Source: Streptomyces sp. TBY4
GTDB lineage: Bacteria; Actinomycetota; Actinomycetes; Streptomycetales; Streptomycetaceae
Assembly (NCBI RefSeq): GCF_024213195.1
Contig: NZ_JANAVF010000020.1
Span: forward strand, 1 to 64,000
Length of the DNA: 64,000 nt
Direction: 5' to 3'
Below are positions 49,782-58,302 of the stretch, piece by piece. Numbering within the stretch: the stretch's first letter is position 1; every line of letters starts with the position of its first letter. The notes beneath the pieces are model-generated. The model saw only the letters and a program-made list of their open reading frames with translations. It did no database searches and was not told the DNA's origin. The position numbers and the translations under genes were made by a program.

Positions 49782-50693
49782 ATGAACAGCATCGAGATCC
49801 GAGAACTGACCAAGGAATTCGGCCGCACCCGGGCCGTGGACCACCTCACCTTCGATGTCATGCCCGGCCGTGTCACCGGCTTCCTCGGACCCAACGGGGC
49901 CGGGAAGTCGACCACGATGAGGCTGCTGCTGGGCCTGGACCGGATCACCTCCGGCACGGCCACCATCGGCGGCCGGCGGTTCACCGACCTTCCCGACCCC
50001 CTCTACCGGGTCGGCGCCCTGCTCGACGCGCACTCGGCGCACGGCGGCCGCACGGCACGCGACCACCTGCGCTTCCTCGCCGCGGCCAACCGCATCCCGA
50101 TGAGCCGGGTGGAAGCGGTCCTGGAGCAGTCCGGGATAGCCTCCGCGGCCAAGCGGCGGATCAAGACCTTCTCGCTCGGCATGCGTCAGCGCCTCGGCAT
50201 AGCGGCCGCGCTGCTCGGAGACCCCGAAGTGCTGCTCCTGGACGAGCCCACCAACGGCCTCGACCCCGAGGGCATCATCTGGATCCGCGAGCTCATGCGG
50301 GGCCTGGCCGCCGAGGGGCGCACGGTCCTCGTCTCCAGCCACCTGATGACCGAGACCGCCGCCCTCGCCGACCACCTGATCGTGCTCGGGCAGGGCAAGC
50401 TGCTGGCGGACACCTCGATAGAGGAGTTCATCGACGCCCGCAGCACCCCGAGGGTGCGGCTGCGCACCACGGACCCCGTCCGGCTGCGGGCGACCCTGGC
50501 CCGTGACGGCTTCGAACTGGTCACCGCCGAGGGCGGGCGGTGGACCGTGGACGGCATACAGGCCGAGCAGCTCGGAGTCATCGCCGCCCGCGAAGGCATT
50601 CCGATGCTGGAACTGATCGACGAGCGGGCCTCCCTGGAGCAGGCCTACCTCGATCTCACCGCGGACAGCGCCCAGTTCGCCGCCACCCTCTGA
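49782..50693 (+). CDS. ABC transporter ATP-binding protein (DrrA-type)
   Basis: The 303-residue ATPase has Walker A GPNGAGKS at 36-43, the signature FSLGMRQR (about 132-139), Walker B LLLDEPTNGLDP (about 150-161) and the H-loop SSHLM. A DrrA-like C-terminal extension follows (about 220-303). With the permease directly downstream it forms a two-protein exporter of the DrrAB/BcrAB kind, for lipids or drugs. ATG at 49782. It is divergent from the two-component system, which likely controls it. Confidence 0.93.
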   Translation: MNSIEIRELTKEFGRTRAVDHLTFDVMPGRVTGFLGPNGAGKSTTMRLLLGLDRITSGTATIGGRRFTDLPDPLYRVGALLDAHSAHGGRTARDHLRFLAAANRIPMSRVEAVLEQSGIASAAKRRIKTFSLGMRQRLGIAAALLGDPEVLLLDEPTNGLDPEGIIWIRELMRGLAAEGRTVLVSSHLMTETAALADHLIVLGQGKLLADTSIEEFIDARSTPRVRLRTTDPVRLRATLARDGFELVTAEGGRWTVDGIQAEQLGVIAAREGIPMLELIDERASLEQAYLDLTADSAQFAATL

Positions 50694-50719
50694 CCCGTCC
50701 TTTCCAAGGAGGCTTCCCC

Positions 50720-51469
50720 ATGAGCACCGCTCTGCCCACCGTCCCCGTCCTGCACTCGGAATGGATCAAGATACGGTCCCTGCGCGGCACCTTCGGGGCG
50801 CTGATAGCCGTCTTCGTGGCCACGGTGGGCATCCAGATGCTGACGGCGTCGATGATCGGCACGGAGGAAGCCGGCAGCATGGGAGAGGACCCGCTCCTCG
50901 CGGCCTTCTACGGCCTCAACTTCGGCCAGATAGCGGCCTTCGCCTTCGGTGCGACCGCGCTGTCCTCGGAATTCCACAACGGCGCCCTGCGCACGTCCCT
51001 GACCGCGGTGCCGGACCGTACGCGGCTCTACCTGTCGAAGATGGCCATGGTGGGCGGACTGGCCTTCGTGGTCGGGCAGTTCACCGGACTGGCCGCCTTT
51101 GTCGGCGGACAGGCGTTCATGGGCCCCTACACCCTGGAACTGGGCAGCCCGGGCACCTACCGCGCGATCTTCGGCTGCGGAGCGTACCTCGCGCTGATGG
51201 CCCTGCTGGCGGCCGGACTGACGGCCGTGCTGCGCAGTGCTTCGGCCGTCCTGAGCCTGCTCATACCCTTCGTGCTGATCCTGTCGTTCGTCATCGGCCA
51301 GGCCACCGAAGGTGTCGCCGGGTACCTGCCGGACCGTGCGGGGCAGATGATGATGCGACTGGACACCTCGGTGGGTCTGGCCCCCTGGACCGGGCTCGGG
51401 GTACTCGCCCTGTGGGCGCTGGCCGCCCTCGTCGGCGGATGGGTGTCGGTGCGGCGGCGGGACGCCTGA
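50720..51469 (+). CDS. ABC-2 type permease
   Basis: The 249-residue protein has six membrane segments, an N-terminal cytoplasmic VLHSEWIKIRSLRGT stretch typical of these permeases, and ALSSEFHNGALRTSLTAVP after the second helix. It is the membrane half of the exporter encoded with the preceding ATPase gene (26-base gap). AAGGAGG precedes the ATG at 50720. A bidirectional terminator follows. Confidence 0.92.
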   Translation: MSTALPTVPVLHSEWIKIRSLRGTFGALIAVFVATVGIQMLTASMIGTEEAGSMGEDPLLAAFYGLNFGQIAAFAFGATALSSEFHNGALRTSLTAVPDRTRLYLSKMAMVGGLAFVVGQFTGLAAFVGGQAFMGPYTLELGSPGTYRAIFGCGAYLALMALLAAGLTAVLRSASAVLSLLIPFVLILSFVIGQATEGVAGYLPDRAGQMMMRLDTSVGLAPWTGLGVLALWALAALVGGWVSVRRRDA

Positions 51470-51487
51470 CACCGGACCGGCTGCCCG

Positions 51488-51509
51488 GACCCCGCCGACC
51501 GGCGGGGTC
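51488..51509. terminator. Bidirectional terminator after the ABC operon
   Basis: GACCCCGCC (51488-51496) pairs perfectly with 51501-51509 around a 4-base loop. It overlaps the stop codon of the convergent HAD phosphatase gene. Confidence 0.6.
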
Positions 51510-52161
51510 AGTGGGCGGTGAGGAGGGCGGGGAGTCGGCGCATGTCGTCGAAGACGACGGTGCCGGGGCCTTCGAGTCGCCCGGCGGGGGTCAGCCCGCC
51601 GGCGTAGCCGAAGGCCCGCATTCCGGCGGCGCGGGCCGCCTGGACGCCGGGAAGGCTGTCCTCGACGACCGCGCAGGCGGAGGGATCCACGCCCATCTGC
51701 CGCGCGGCGTGCAGGAAGAGGTCCGGGGCGGGCTTGCCGCGGGAGACCTCGGTGGCGCTGTGGATGCGTCCGGCGAAGCGTTCGTAGAGGCCGGTGCGGC
51801 CGAGGGTGTGCCGCATCTTCTCGTGCGAGCCGCTGGAGGCGACGCAGGTGGGCAGTGTGATCGCGTCGAGTGCCTGAGGCAGGCCGTCCACGGGGGACAG
51901 TCCCGAGTCCACGGCCTCGCGGTGGAGTTGCTCGAACCGGTCCCACCAGTGGGCGGCCGCCTCGGGACCGAGCCGTTCGGTGATCTGTTCGCGGATGGAG
52001 GCCGAGGAGCGTCCGATGAACCGGTCGATGACTTCGGCCTCGGTGAGCGGCCAGCCGAGCTCCGCGCCGAGAGCGACCTGCACACGGGCGGCTATCCGTT
52101 CGCTGTCGACGAGAACGCCGTCGCAGTCGAATATCACGAGTTCGATCGGCTTGATGATCAT
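51508..52161 (-). CDS. HAD-family phosphatase/phosphomutase-like
   Basis: The 217-residue HAD protein has motif I FDCDGVLVDSE (residues 11-21, nucleophile Asp12 and acid Asp14), a helical C1 cap, motif II SSG, motif III Lys in SRGKPAPDLF, and the acidic motif IV VVEDSLPGVQAA. Length and pattern match beta-phosphoglucomutase or small sugar/phosphoglycolate-type phosphatases. ATG at 52161. It is convergent with the ABC operon and lies downstream of mug on the same strand (18-base gap), so it may be co-transcribed with purB-mug. Confidence 0.9.
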   Translation of the reverse strand: MIIKPIELVIFDCDGVLVDSERIAARVQVALGAELGWPLTEAEVIDRFIGRSSASIREQITERLGPEAAAHWWDRFEQLHREAVDSGLSPVDGLPQALDAITLPTCVASSGSHEKMRHTLGRTGLYERFAGRIHSATEVSRGKPAPDLFLHAARQMGVDPSACAVVEDSLPGVQAARAAGMRAFGYAGGLTPAGRLEGPGTVVFDDMRRLPALLTAH

Positions 52162-52179
52162 CCCCGGATGATAGATGCC

Positions 52180-52740
52180 CTACGGATCGACGCCGGCGGG
52201 ATCGTCGGACTCGGCGGCTGCGCGCAGGCGGGCGTACTCCTCGGCCATGGCAGCTGCGGTCCAGCCGGCGTTCAGGCCGCTGGGGTTGGGCAGGGCCCAG
52301 ATGCGGGTGGCGCCGATGGTGCGGTCCTGGGGGCCGATCCGGGCCTTCCGCTCGCCGAAGGCGGTGCGGTAGGCGGTGACGCCGACCACGGCCAGCCACT
52401 GGGGGCGCAGGAGTTCCACCTTGGCCGTCAGGATGCGGCCTCCCTCGCGGAACTCCTCGGCGCTCAGCTCGTCGGCGCGGGCCGTGGCGCGGGCGACGAC
52501 GTTCGTGATGCCGAGGCCGTAGGACGGCAGTTCCTCCTGCTCGGCGGGGGAGAGGAGTCGCGGGGTGAAGCCCGACAGGTGCAGGACCGGCCAGAAGCGG
52601 TTGCCCGGGCGGGCGAAGTGGTGGCCCGTCGCGGCGGAGAGGAGGCCCGGGTTGATGCCGCAGAAGAGGACACGAAGACCGCCCGCGACCACGTCCGGGA
52701 GGACGCGGTCGCGGGCGGCGTTCAGCTCTTCGGGGGTCAG
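52180..52740 (-). CDS. mug: G/U mismatch-specific DNA glycosylase (Mug/TDG type)
   Basis: The 186-residue protein carries the family motifs: LFCGINPGLLSAATGHHFARPGNRFW (split near residues 22-47), with the catalytic Asn of the GINPG loop, and NPSGLNAGW near the end, the insertion loop. It removes uracil or ethenocytosine opposite G. The conserved frame begins at LTPEELNAARDRV, whose first codon is CTG at 52740, overlapping the last bases of purB; no ATG or GTG exists nearby. A GTG at 52692 would remove part of the first conserved segment. The overlap suggests translational coupling to purB. Confidence 0.85.
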   Translation of the reverse strand: MTPEELNAARDRVLPDVVAGGLRVLFCGINPGLLSAATGHHFARPGNRFWPVLHLSGFTPRLLSPAEQEELPSYGLGITNVVARATARADELSAEEFREGGRILTAKVELLRPQWLAVVGVTAYRTAFGERKARIGPQDRTIGATRIWALPNPSGLNAGWTAAAMAEEYARLRAAAESDDPAGVDP

Positions 52741-54170
52741 AGGATCGACCCGGGGGTGTAGCCCGCGGCCTCGGGGTGCTCCTTGGTGATCTCCTCGATG
52801 CGCGAGACCACCGCGGCGACCTGGTCGCCCGCCGCGCCGGTGAAGGAGAGCTTGTCGGCCATCAGGGCGTCCAGCTGGGCCCGGTCCAGCGGCATGCGCT
52901 CGTCGGCGGCCAGCTTGTCCAGCAGCTCGTTGCGCTCGGCACCCTGCTCGCGCATGGCGAGGGCGGAGGCCACCGCGTGCTCCTTGATGACCTCGTGGGC
53001 GGCCTCGCGGCCCACCCCGGCCCGCACGGCGCCCATCAGGACCTTGGTGGTGGCGAGGAAGGGGAGGTAGCGGTCCAGCTCGCGGGCGACGACGGCCGGG
53101 AAGGCGCCGAACTCGTCGAGGACCGTCAGGAAGGTCTCCATCAGGCCGTCGAGCGCGAAGAACGCGTCGGGCAGCGCGACCCGGCGGACCACGGAGCAGG
53201 AGACGTCGCCCTCGTTCCACTGGTCGCCGGCCAGCTCGCCGGTCATCGACGCGTACCCGCGCAGGATGACCATCAGGCCGTTCACGCGCTCGCAGGAGCG
53301 GGTGTTCATCTTGTGCGGCATCGCGGAGGAACCGACCTGGCCGGGCTTGAAGCCCTCGGTCACCAGCTCGTGGCCGGCCATCAGGCGGATCGTCTTGGCG
53401 ACGGAGGAAGGGGCGGCGGCCAGCTGCACCAGGGCGGTGACCACGTCGTAGTCGAGCGAGCGCGGGTAGACCTGGCCGACCGAGGTGAAGGCCTGGCCGA
53501 AGCCGAGGTGGGCCGCGATCCGCTGCTCCAGGTCGGCCAGCTTCGCGGCGTCCCCGCCCAGCAGGTCGAGCATGTCCTGCGCGGTGCCGACCGGGCCCTT
53601 GATCCCGCGCAGCGGGTAGCGGGTCAGCAGGTCGTCCAGGCGGCCGTACGCGACCAGCAGCTCGTCGGCGGCGGTGGCGAAGCGCTTGCCCAGCGTGGTC
53701 GCCTGGGCGGCGACGTTGTGGGAGCGGCCGGCCATGACCAGCTCGGCGTGCTCGCCGGCCAGCTTGCCGAGGCGGGCGAGGACGGCGACCGTGCGGTCCC
53801 GGGCCAGTTCCAGCGAGAGCCGGATCTGGAGCTGCTCGACGTTCTCGGTCAGGTCGCGGGAGGTCATGCCCTTGTGGACGTGCTCGTGGCCGGCGAGGGC
53901 GTTGAACTCCTCGATGCGGGCCTTCACGTCGTGCCGGGTGATCTTCTCGCGCTCGGCGATGGAGGCGAGGTCGACGGTTTCGAGGACGCGCTCGTAGTCG
54001 GCGAGGGCCTCGTCGGGGACCTCGATGCCGAGGTCCTTCTGGGCGCGGAGCACGGCGAGCCACAGCCGCCGCTCCAGCGTCACCTTGTACTCGGGGGACC
54101 ACAGGACGGCGAGCTCCGCGGAGGCGTAGCGGCCGGCCAGGACATTGGGGATGCGGGGCTTGGCAGTCAC
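52737..54170 (-). CDS. purB: Adenylosuccinate lyase
   Basis: The 477-residue enzyme of the fumarase/aspartase superfamily acts twice in purine synthesis, splitting SAICAR and adenylosuccinate. The signature GSSAMPHKMN lies near residue 300; the general-base regions THDV-like (TRHDVKARI) and GRSHNVAAQATTLGKR are present. GTG at 54170 is the only sensible start: a TAGAAT -10 ends 8 bases upstream and no ribosome site exists, so the mRNA is probably leaderless. mug overlaps the stop. ATG-less start and leaderless transcription are unusual for such a housekeeping gene. Confidence 0.97.
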   Translation of the reverse strand: MTAKPRIPNVLAGRYASAELAVLWSPEYKVTLERRLWLAVLRAQKDLGIEVPDEALADYERVLETVDLASIAEREKITRHDVKARIEEFNALAGHEHVHKGMTSRDLTENVEQLQIRLSLELARDRTVAVLARLGKLAGEHAELVMAGRSHNVAAQATTLGKRFATAADELLVAYGRLDDLLTRYPLRGIKGPVGTAQDMLDLLGGDAAKLADLEQRIAAHLGFGQAFTSVGQVYPRSLDYDVVTALVQLAAAPSSVAKTIRLMAGHELVTEGFKPGQVGSSAMPHKMNTRSCERVNGLMVILRGYASMTGELAGDQWNEGDVSCSVVRRVALPDAFFALDGLMETFLTVLDEFGAFPAVVARELDRYLPFLATTKVLMGAVRAGVGREAAHEVIKEHAVASALAMREQGAERNELLDKLAADERMPLDRAQLDALMADKLSFTGAAGDQVAAVVSRIEEITKEHPEAAGYTPGSIL

Positions 54171-54178
54171 GTGGAGGG

Positions 54179-54184
54179 ATTCTA
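54179..54184 (-). promoter_or_regulatory. -10 element of purB
   Basis: On the minus strand TAGAAT fits TAGRRT exactly and ends 8 bases before the GTG. The -35 is weak (GTAAAC, complement of 54203-54208, 18-base spacer). Confidence 0.45.
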
Positions 54185-54301
54185 CTTGGGCCTCGGCTGT
54201 GCGTTTACGCAGGTAGGGGACCCGACCTGCATTGTGCCTTGCTACGAGAGAGCGCCCGGGCAGGGCGAGGGTGGGCGAGGGCGCGCCCCGGACCCCCGCG
54301 G

Positions 54302-55093
54302 CTAGGCGGGCCGGTCGGCCGCCGGAGCCTCGTAGGGCAGCAGTTCCGGGCGCTTGGCGGGCCGGCCGTCCCCGCTGGAGCGGCCCGTCAGGCGGCGGCC
54401 GACCCAGGGGATCAGGTGCTGCCGGGCGAAGCTGAGGTCCTGCGTGCGGCGTGCGGCCCAGCCCGGGGGCACGGCGGGCGGCAGGCCGGTGTTCCAGTCC
54501 GCCTCGGGCGGCAGGCCCAGGGTCTGCCAGACCGCTTCGGCGACCCGGCGGTGGCCCTCGGCCGTCAGGTGCAGCCGGTCCACGTCCCACATCCGCGGGT
54601 CGCCGAGCGCGGAGGACCCGTACAGGTCGACCACGAGGGCGCCGTGCCGCGCGGCGAGCTCCTCGATGATGACGAAGAGCTCCTCCATGCGCGGACGGAA
54701 ACGCTCCATCACGGGGCCGTTGCGGCCCGGCGAGCGCATCAGGACCAGTGTCCCGCAGGAGGGCGCCAGCAGGCCGACGGCCTCTTCCAGGTGCCCGCGC
54801 ACCCGGCCCATGTCGACCTTCGGGCGCAGGGTGTCGTTCAGCCCGCCGACCAGGGTCACCACATCGGCGCCCATCTTCGCGGCGACGGGCGCCTGCTCCC
54901 CGGCAATCTGCCCGATCAGCTTGCCGCGGACCGCGAGGTTCGCGTAGCGGAAACCCGGCTCGCGGGCGGCGAGGCGGTCGGCGAGCAGATCGGCCCAGCC
55001 CCGGTAGGAGCCGTCCGGGAGCAGGTCCGACATGCCCTCGGTGAAGGAGTCGCCGACCGCGACGAAACTGGTGTAACGCGCATTCATCTCCAT
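54302..55093 (-). CDS. SGNH/GDSL-family hydrolase
   Basis: The 263-residue protein has block I as VAVGDSFTEGM (Ser in GDS), block III in LVGGLNDTLRP (the Asn oxyanion residue), and block V as DRLHLTAEGH (the Asp/His pair). No signal peptide is visible, so it is cytoplasmic, unlike many secreted esterases. Two ATGs (55093, 55087) both fit; TAGCAT lies 10 bases before the first. The C-terminal 60 residues are Arg/Pro-rich. It is downstream of purB on the other side of a 131-base gap and probably separate. Confidence 0.87.
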   Translation of the reverse strand: MEMNARYTSFVAVGDSFTEGMSDLLPDGSYRGWADLLADRLAAREPGFRYANLAVRGKLIGQIAGEQAPVAAKMGADVVTLVGGLNDTLRPKVDMGRVRGHLEEAVGLLAPSCGTLVLMRSPGRNGPVMERFRPRMEELFVIIEELAARHGALVVDLYGSSALGDPRMWDVDRLHLTAEGHRRVAEAVWQTLGLPPEADWNTGLPPAVPPGWAARRTQDLSFARQHLIPWVGRRLTGRSSGDGRPAKRPELLPYEAPAADRPA

Positions 55094-55185
55094 GGCGGGA
55101 GCGATGCTACCGCGCGGTGCCCCCGCCCCGCAGACGGGGCCGGGGTACCGCGCGCAGTGCGGCGCCGTGCCGCGATGTCCGTCCG

Positions 55186-56205
55186 CTACGTGGCGGCCGG
55201 CCGCCCGAACAGCTCCCGCAGCACGTCCTCCATCGTGACCAGGCCCGTCATGACCCCGTCCGGTCCGAGTACCGCAGCCAGGTGCGTACGGCTGCGCCGC
55301 ATCGCGGTCAGCACGTCGTCCAGCGGGGTCTCCGCCCGGACCTGCGCGATCGGCCGCAGCGCGGTGACCGGGAAGGGCTCGTCCCGCTCCGTCGCGTCCA
55401 GCGCGTCCTTGACGTGCAGGTATCCCAGGATCCGGCCCCGAGCGTCGATCATCGGGAACCGGGAGTACCCCGACTCGGCCGACAGCCGCTCCAGGCCGGC
55501 CGGCGTGATGCCCTCGCGTGCCGGAACCACCCGATCCGCGGGCAGCACCACATCGGTCACCGGCCGCCGCCCCAGTTCCAGGGCGTCGTGCAGCCGCTCG
55601 CTCGCGCGGTCGTCGATGAGTCCCGCCTCGCTGGAGTCCTTGACGATCCGGGCCAGCTCGTCGTCCGAGAAGGTCGCCGCGACCTCGTCCTTGACCTCCA
55701 CCCGCAGAAGGCGCAGCAGGGTGTTGGCGAAGGCGTTGATCGCGAAGATCACCGGCTTCAGCCCCCGGGTCAGGGCCACCAGCGGCGGGCCCAGCAGCAG
55801 GGCGGTCCGTACCGGCTCGGCCAGCGCCACGTTCTTCGGGAGCATCTCGCCGAAGAGCATGTGCAGGTACGTGGCCAGCGCCAGCGCCACCACGAAGGAG
55901 ATCGCGTGCGTCAGCCCGGACGGCACCCCGAAGAGGTCGAACACCGGGGTCAGCAGGTGGGCGATGGCCGGTTCGGCCACCACGCCCAGCACCAGGGTGC
56001 ACAGCGTGATGCCCAGCTGGGCCGCCGCCATGAGCGCCGACACGTGCTCCAGGCCCCACAGGACGGCACGCGCCCTGCGGTCGCCCTGCTCGGCGTACGT
56101 CTCGATCTGGCTGCGCCGTACGGAGATCATGGCGAACTCCGCGCCGACGAAGAAGGCGTTGACGACCAGGGTCGCCAGGCCGATCAGCAACTGGACGGCG
56201 GTCAT
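55186..56205 (-). CDS. CNNM/CorC-type membrane protein with CBS pair (second gene)
   Basis: The 339-residue protein has a DUF21/CNNM membrane domain (four helices, residues about 5-150, with AQLGITLCTLVLG) and two CBS domains (about 195-330, with VLPADRVVPARE and HVKDALDA). Family members are linked to Mg2+ or other divalent-cation homeostasis. It lacks the C-terminal CorC_HlyC domain that its upstream neighbour has. Start ATG at 56205 overlaps the stop of the neighbour by four bases, so the two are coupled and may work as a complex. Confidence 0.9.
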   Translation of the reverse strand: MTAVQLLIGLATLVVNAFFVGAEFAMISVRRSQIETYAEQGDRRARAVLWGLEHVSALMAAAQLGITLCTLVLGVVAEPAIAHLLTPVFDLFGVPSGLTHAISFVVALALATYLHMLFGEMLPKNVALAEPVRTALLLGPPLVALTRGLKPVIFAINAFANTLLRLLRVEVKDEVAATFSDDELARIVKDSSEAGLIDDRASERLHDALELGRRPVTDVVLPADRVVPAREGITPAGLERLSAESGYSRFPMIDARGRILGYLHVKDALDATERDEPFPVTALRPIAQVRAETPLDDVLTAMRRSRTHLAAVLGPDGVMTGLVTMEDVLRELFGRPAAT

Positions 56206-57542
56206 CGGGCCTCCTCCACACCATCGCCGGGGGCCGGTCCGACCGGCACGTGCAACAGCACCCGCGCGGCCCGCCGCCCACTCGCGTCCACCACGTCCAG
56301 GCGCCAGCCGTCGAGCTCCAGGCTGTCGCCGACCAGCGGGATCCGCCCCAGCTCGGTCGCTATCAGACCGGCCAGCGTCTCGTACGGGCCGTCCGGCACG
56401 CGCAGTCCGATCCGCTCGAGCTGGTCGGTGCGCGCGGAGCCGTCCGCCGAGAACAGGGCGCGCCCCGTGTCGTCCTCGCCGGCCGGGGCCAGGTCGGGGG
56501 TCTCGTGCGGGTCGTGCTCGTCGCGCACTTCGCCGACGACCTCCTCGACGATGTCCTCGAGCGTGGCCACACCGGCCGTGCCGCCGTACTCGTCGATGAC
56601 CACGGCCATCGTCTGCTTCCCGGACAGCCGGTCCAGCAGCCGGTCCACGGTCAGCGACTCCGGTACGAGGAGGGGTTCGCGCAGCAGCTGCGACACCGGG
56701 GTGCGGTGCCGCTCCTCCGCCGGAAGGGCCAGCACGTCCTTGATGTGGACGGTGCCGACGACGCTGTCGAGGCTGCCCCGGTAGACGGGGAAGCGGGACA
56801 GGCCGGTGGCGAGCGTCGCGTTGGCCACGTCCTCGGCGGTGGTCTGCAGGTCGAGGGCGGTGACCTGGACCCGCGGGGTCATGACGTTCTCGGCGGTCAG
56901 GTCGGCGAGGTTCAAGGTCCGCATGAACAGTTCGGCGGTGTCCTTCTCCAGCGCGCCCGCCCGCGCGGAGTGCCGGGCCAGGGCCGCCAGCTCCTGCGGG
57001 GTGCGGGCCGAGGCCAGTTCCTCGGCGGGCTCCATGCCGAACCGGCGGACCATGTGGTTCGCCGTGGTGTTCAGATGGCTGATGAGGGGCCTGAAGGCGC
57101 GGCTGAAGACCCGCTGCGCGGTGGCGACCCGCTTGGCCACGGCCAGCGGGGAGGAGATCGCCCAGTTCTTGGGGACGAGCTCGCCCACGACCATCAGGAT
57201 GATGGTCGACAGCACCGTGCCGAGGATCAGGGCGGTGGAGGACGCCGCTCCGGCGGACAGTCCCATGGCCTCGAAGGGACCTTTGAGGAGGGCGGCGATC
57301 GAGGGCTTGGAGATCATGCCGATGACCAGGCCGGTCACGGTGATGCCGAGCTGGGCGCCGGAGAGCTGGAACGTCAGGCTGCGGACCGCGGACAGGGCGC
57401 TGTCGGCGCCGCGCTCGCCGCGCTCGACGGCCCGTTCCAGTTCGCTGCGCTCGATGGTGGTCAGCGAGAACTCGGCCGCGACGAAGACTCCGCAGGCAAG
57501 GCAGAGCAGCAGCGCCACGACGAGCAGGAGCACTTCGGTCAT
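56202..57542 (-). CDS. CNNM/CorC-type membrane protein with CBS pair and CorC domain
   Basis: The 446-residue protein has the DUF21/CNNM domain (AEFSLTTIERSELE, AQLGITVTGLVIG, about 1-190), two CBS domains (about 205-330, with NVMTPRVQVTALD and VIDEYGGTAGVATLEDIVEEVVGE split across the second) and a C-terminal CorC_HlyC transporter-associated domain (about 350-430). Usually described as hemolysin-like or magnesium/cobalt efflux-related. ATG at 57542 with GGAGG upstream. It is the first gene of a two-gene operon whose leader lies in the 328-base gap to its right. Confidence 0.92.
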   Translation of the reverse strand: MTEVLLLVVALLLCLACGVFVAAEFSLTTIERSELERAVERGERGADSALSAVRSLTFQLSGAQLGITVTGLVIGMISKPSIAALLKGPFEAMGLSAGAASSTALILGTVLSTIILMVVGELVPKNWAISSPLAVAKRVATAQRVFSRAFRPLISHLNTTANHMVRRFGMEPAEELASARTPQELAALARHSARAGALEKDTAELFMRTLNLADLTAENVMTPRVQVTALDLQTTAEDVANATLATGLSRFPVYRGSLDSVVGTVHIKDVLALPAEERHRTPVSQLLREPLLVPESLTVDRLLDRLSGKQTMAVVIDEYGGTAGVATLEDIVEEVVGEVRDEHDPHETPDLAPAGEDDTGRALFSADGSARTDQLERIGLRVPDGPYETLAGLIATELGRIPLVGDSLELDGWRLDVVDASGRRAARVLLHVPVGPAPGDGVEEAR

Positions 57543-57870
57543 CGGTCCTTCACCTCCGTCCCATGATCAGCCAGGAGGAGGGGTGTCGCGCGCTGTCGCG
57601 GACGGGAAGGGAGGGGACTGGGAGGCTCGCCCATGGGCGGACGCTCACACCTTTCGTTCGGGGGAGGAGAAGAAGAACAGCTGCCCCCATGGTAAAGGAA
57701 GGGCAAAGTGCTCGGATCATTCTTTTGGCGGACCAGCCCGGTCACGCTGATGCCGCGATCGGGCCGGATGCGAACGATCTTCGCATCCCGGCCGCGCCGG
57801 TGTCGGGGGCGCGTCTCGGTGGGCGGAAGTCGGTGGCGGGCCGACGGCCGGCCGTGCTTGGCTCCCGGAC
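57543..57870. other. Leader region between the CNNM operon and the GNAT gene
   Basis: No coding sequence that I trust. It contains CGCCCATGGGCG (57628-57639, a perfect palindrome), a long purine-rich run (57661-57679) and a GGGG/CCCC pairing that could fold the leader of the CNNM operon. Cation-related operons often have regulated leaders, but I cannot match any known riboswitch here. Confidence 0.3.
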
Positions 57871-58302
57871 ATGATCGATCTGCACATACGGGCCGCCGTC
57901 GCGGCCGATGCCGAGACCGTGCTGGCCTTCTGGAAGGAAGCCGCGGAGGGCACCTCGATCACGGACGACGCGGACGGCGTGACCCGGCTGGTCACCCGTG
58001 ACCCCGAGGCGCTGATCCTCGCGGAATGCGACGGGGTCCTGGTCGGGTCCGTGATCGCCGGCTGGGACGGCTGGCGGGCCTCCCTGTACCGGCTCGCCGT
58101 ACTGCCGTCCCGGCGCCGCCAGGGGATCGCCACCGCGCTCCTGGAGGCGGCCGAGCGGCGCTTCGTCGCCGTCGGGGGCCGCCGCGGTGACGCGATGGTC
58201 CTCGAAGCGAACGAGAGCGCGCAGCGGGCCTGGGCCGCGGCCGGCTACCACCGCGAGGATCACTGGCGGCGCTGGGTCAAGCCGCTGGTGGAGACGCCGT
58301 GA
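57871..58302 (+). CDS. GNAT-family N-acetyltransferase
   Basis: The 143-residue single-domain enzyme has the GNAT core: LYRLAVLPSRRRQGIATALL (residues about 71-90, the acetyl-CoA loop with RxxGI), then VLEANESAQRAWAAAGY, the Tyr acid region. It acetylates a small amine or protein N-terminus using acetyl-CoA; the substrate is unknown. ATG at 57871. Its stop overlaps the start of the lipoprotein gene (GTGA), so the two are co-translated. Confidence 0.88.
   Translation: MIDLHIRAAVAADAETVLAFWKEAAEGTSITDDADGVTRLVTRDPEALILAECDGVLVGSVIAGWDGWRASLYRLAVLPSRRRQGIATALLEAAERRFVAVGGRRGDAMVLEANESAQRAWAAAGYHREDHWRRWVKPLVETP

Noticed and set aside
57539..57745. 68-codon minus-strand frame in the CNNM leader
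   Set aside because: It overlaps the start of the CNNM gene, has no hydrophobic or domain features, and is better explained as leader sequence.
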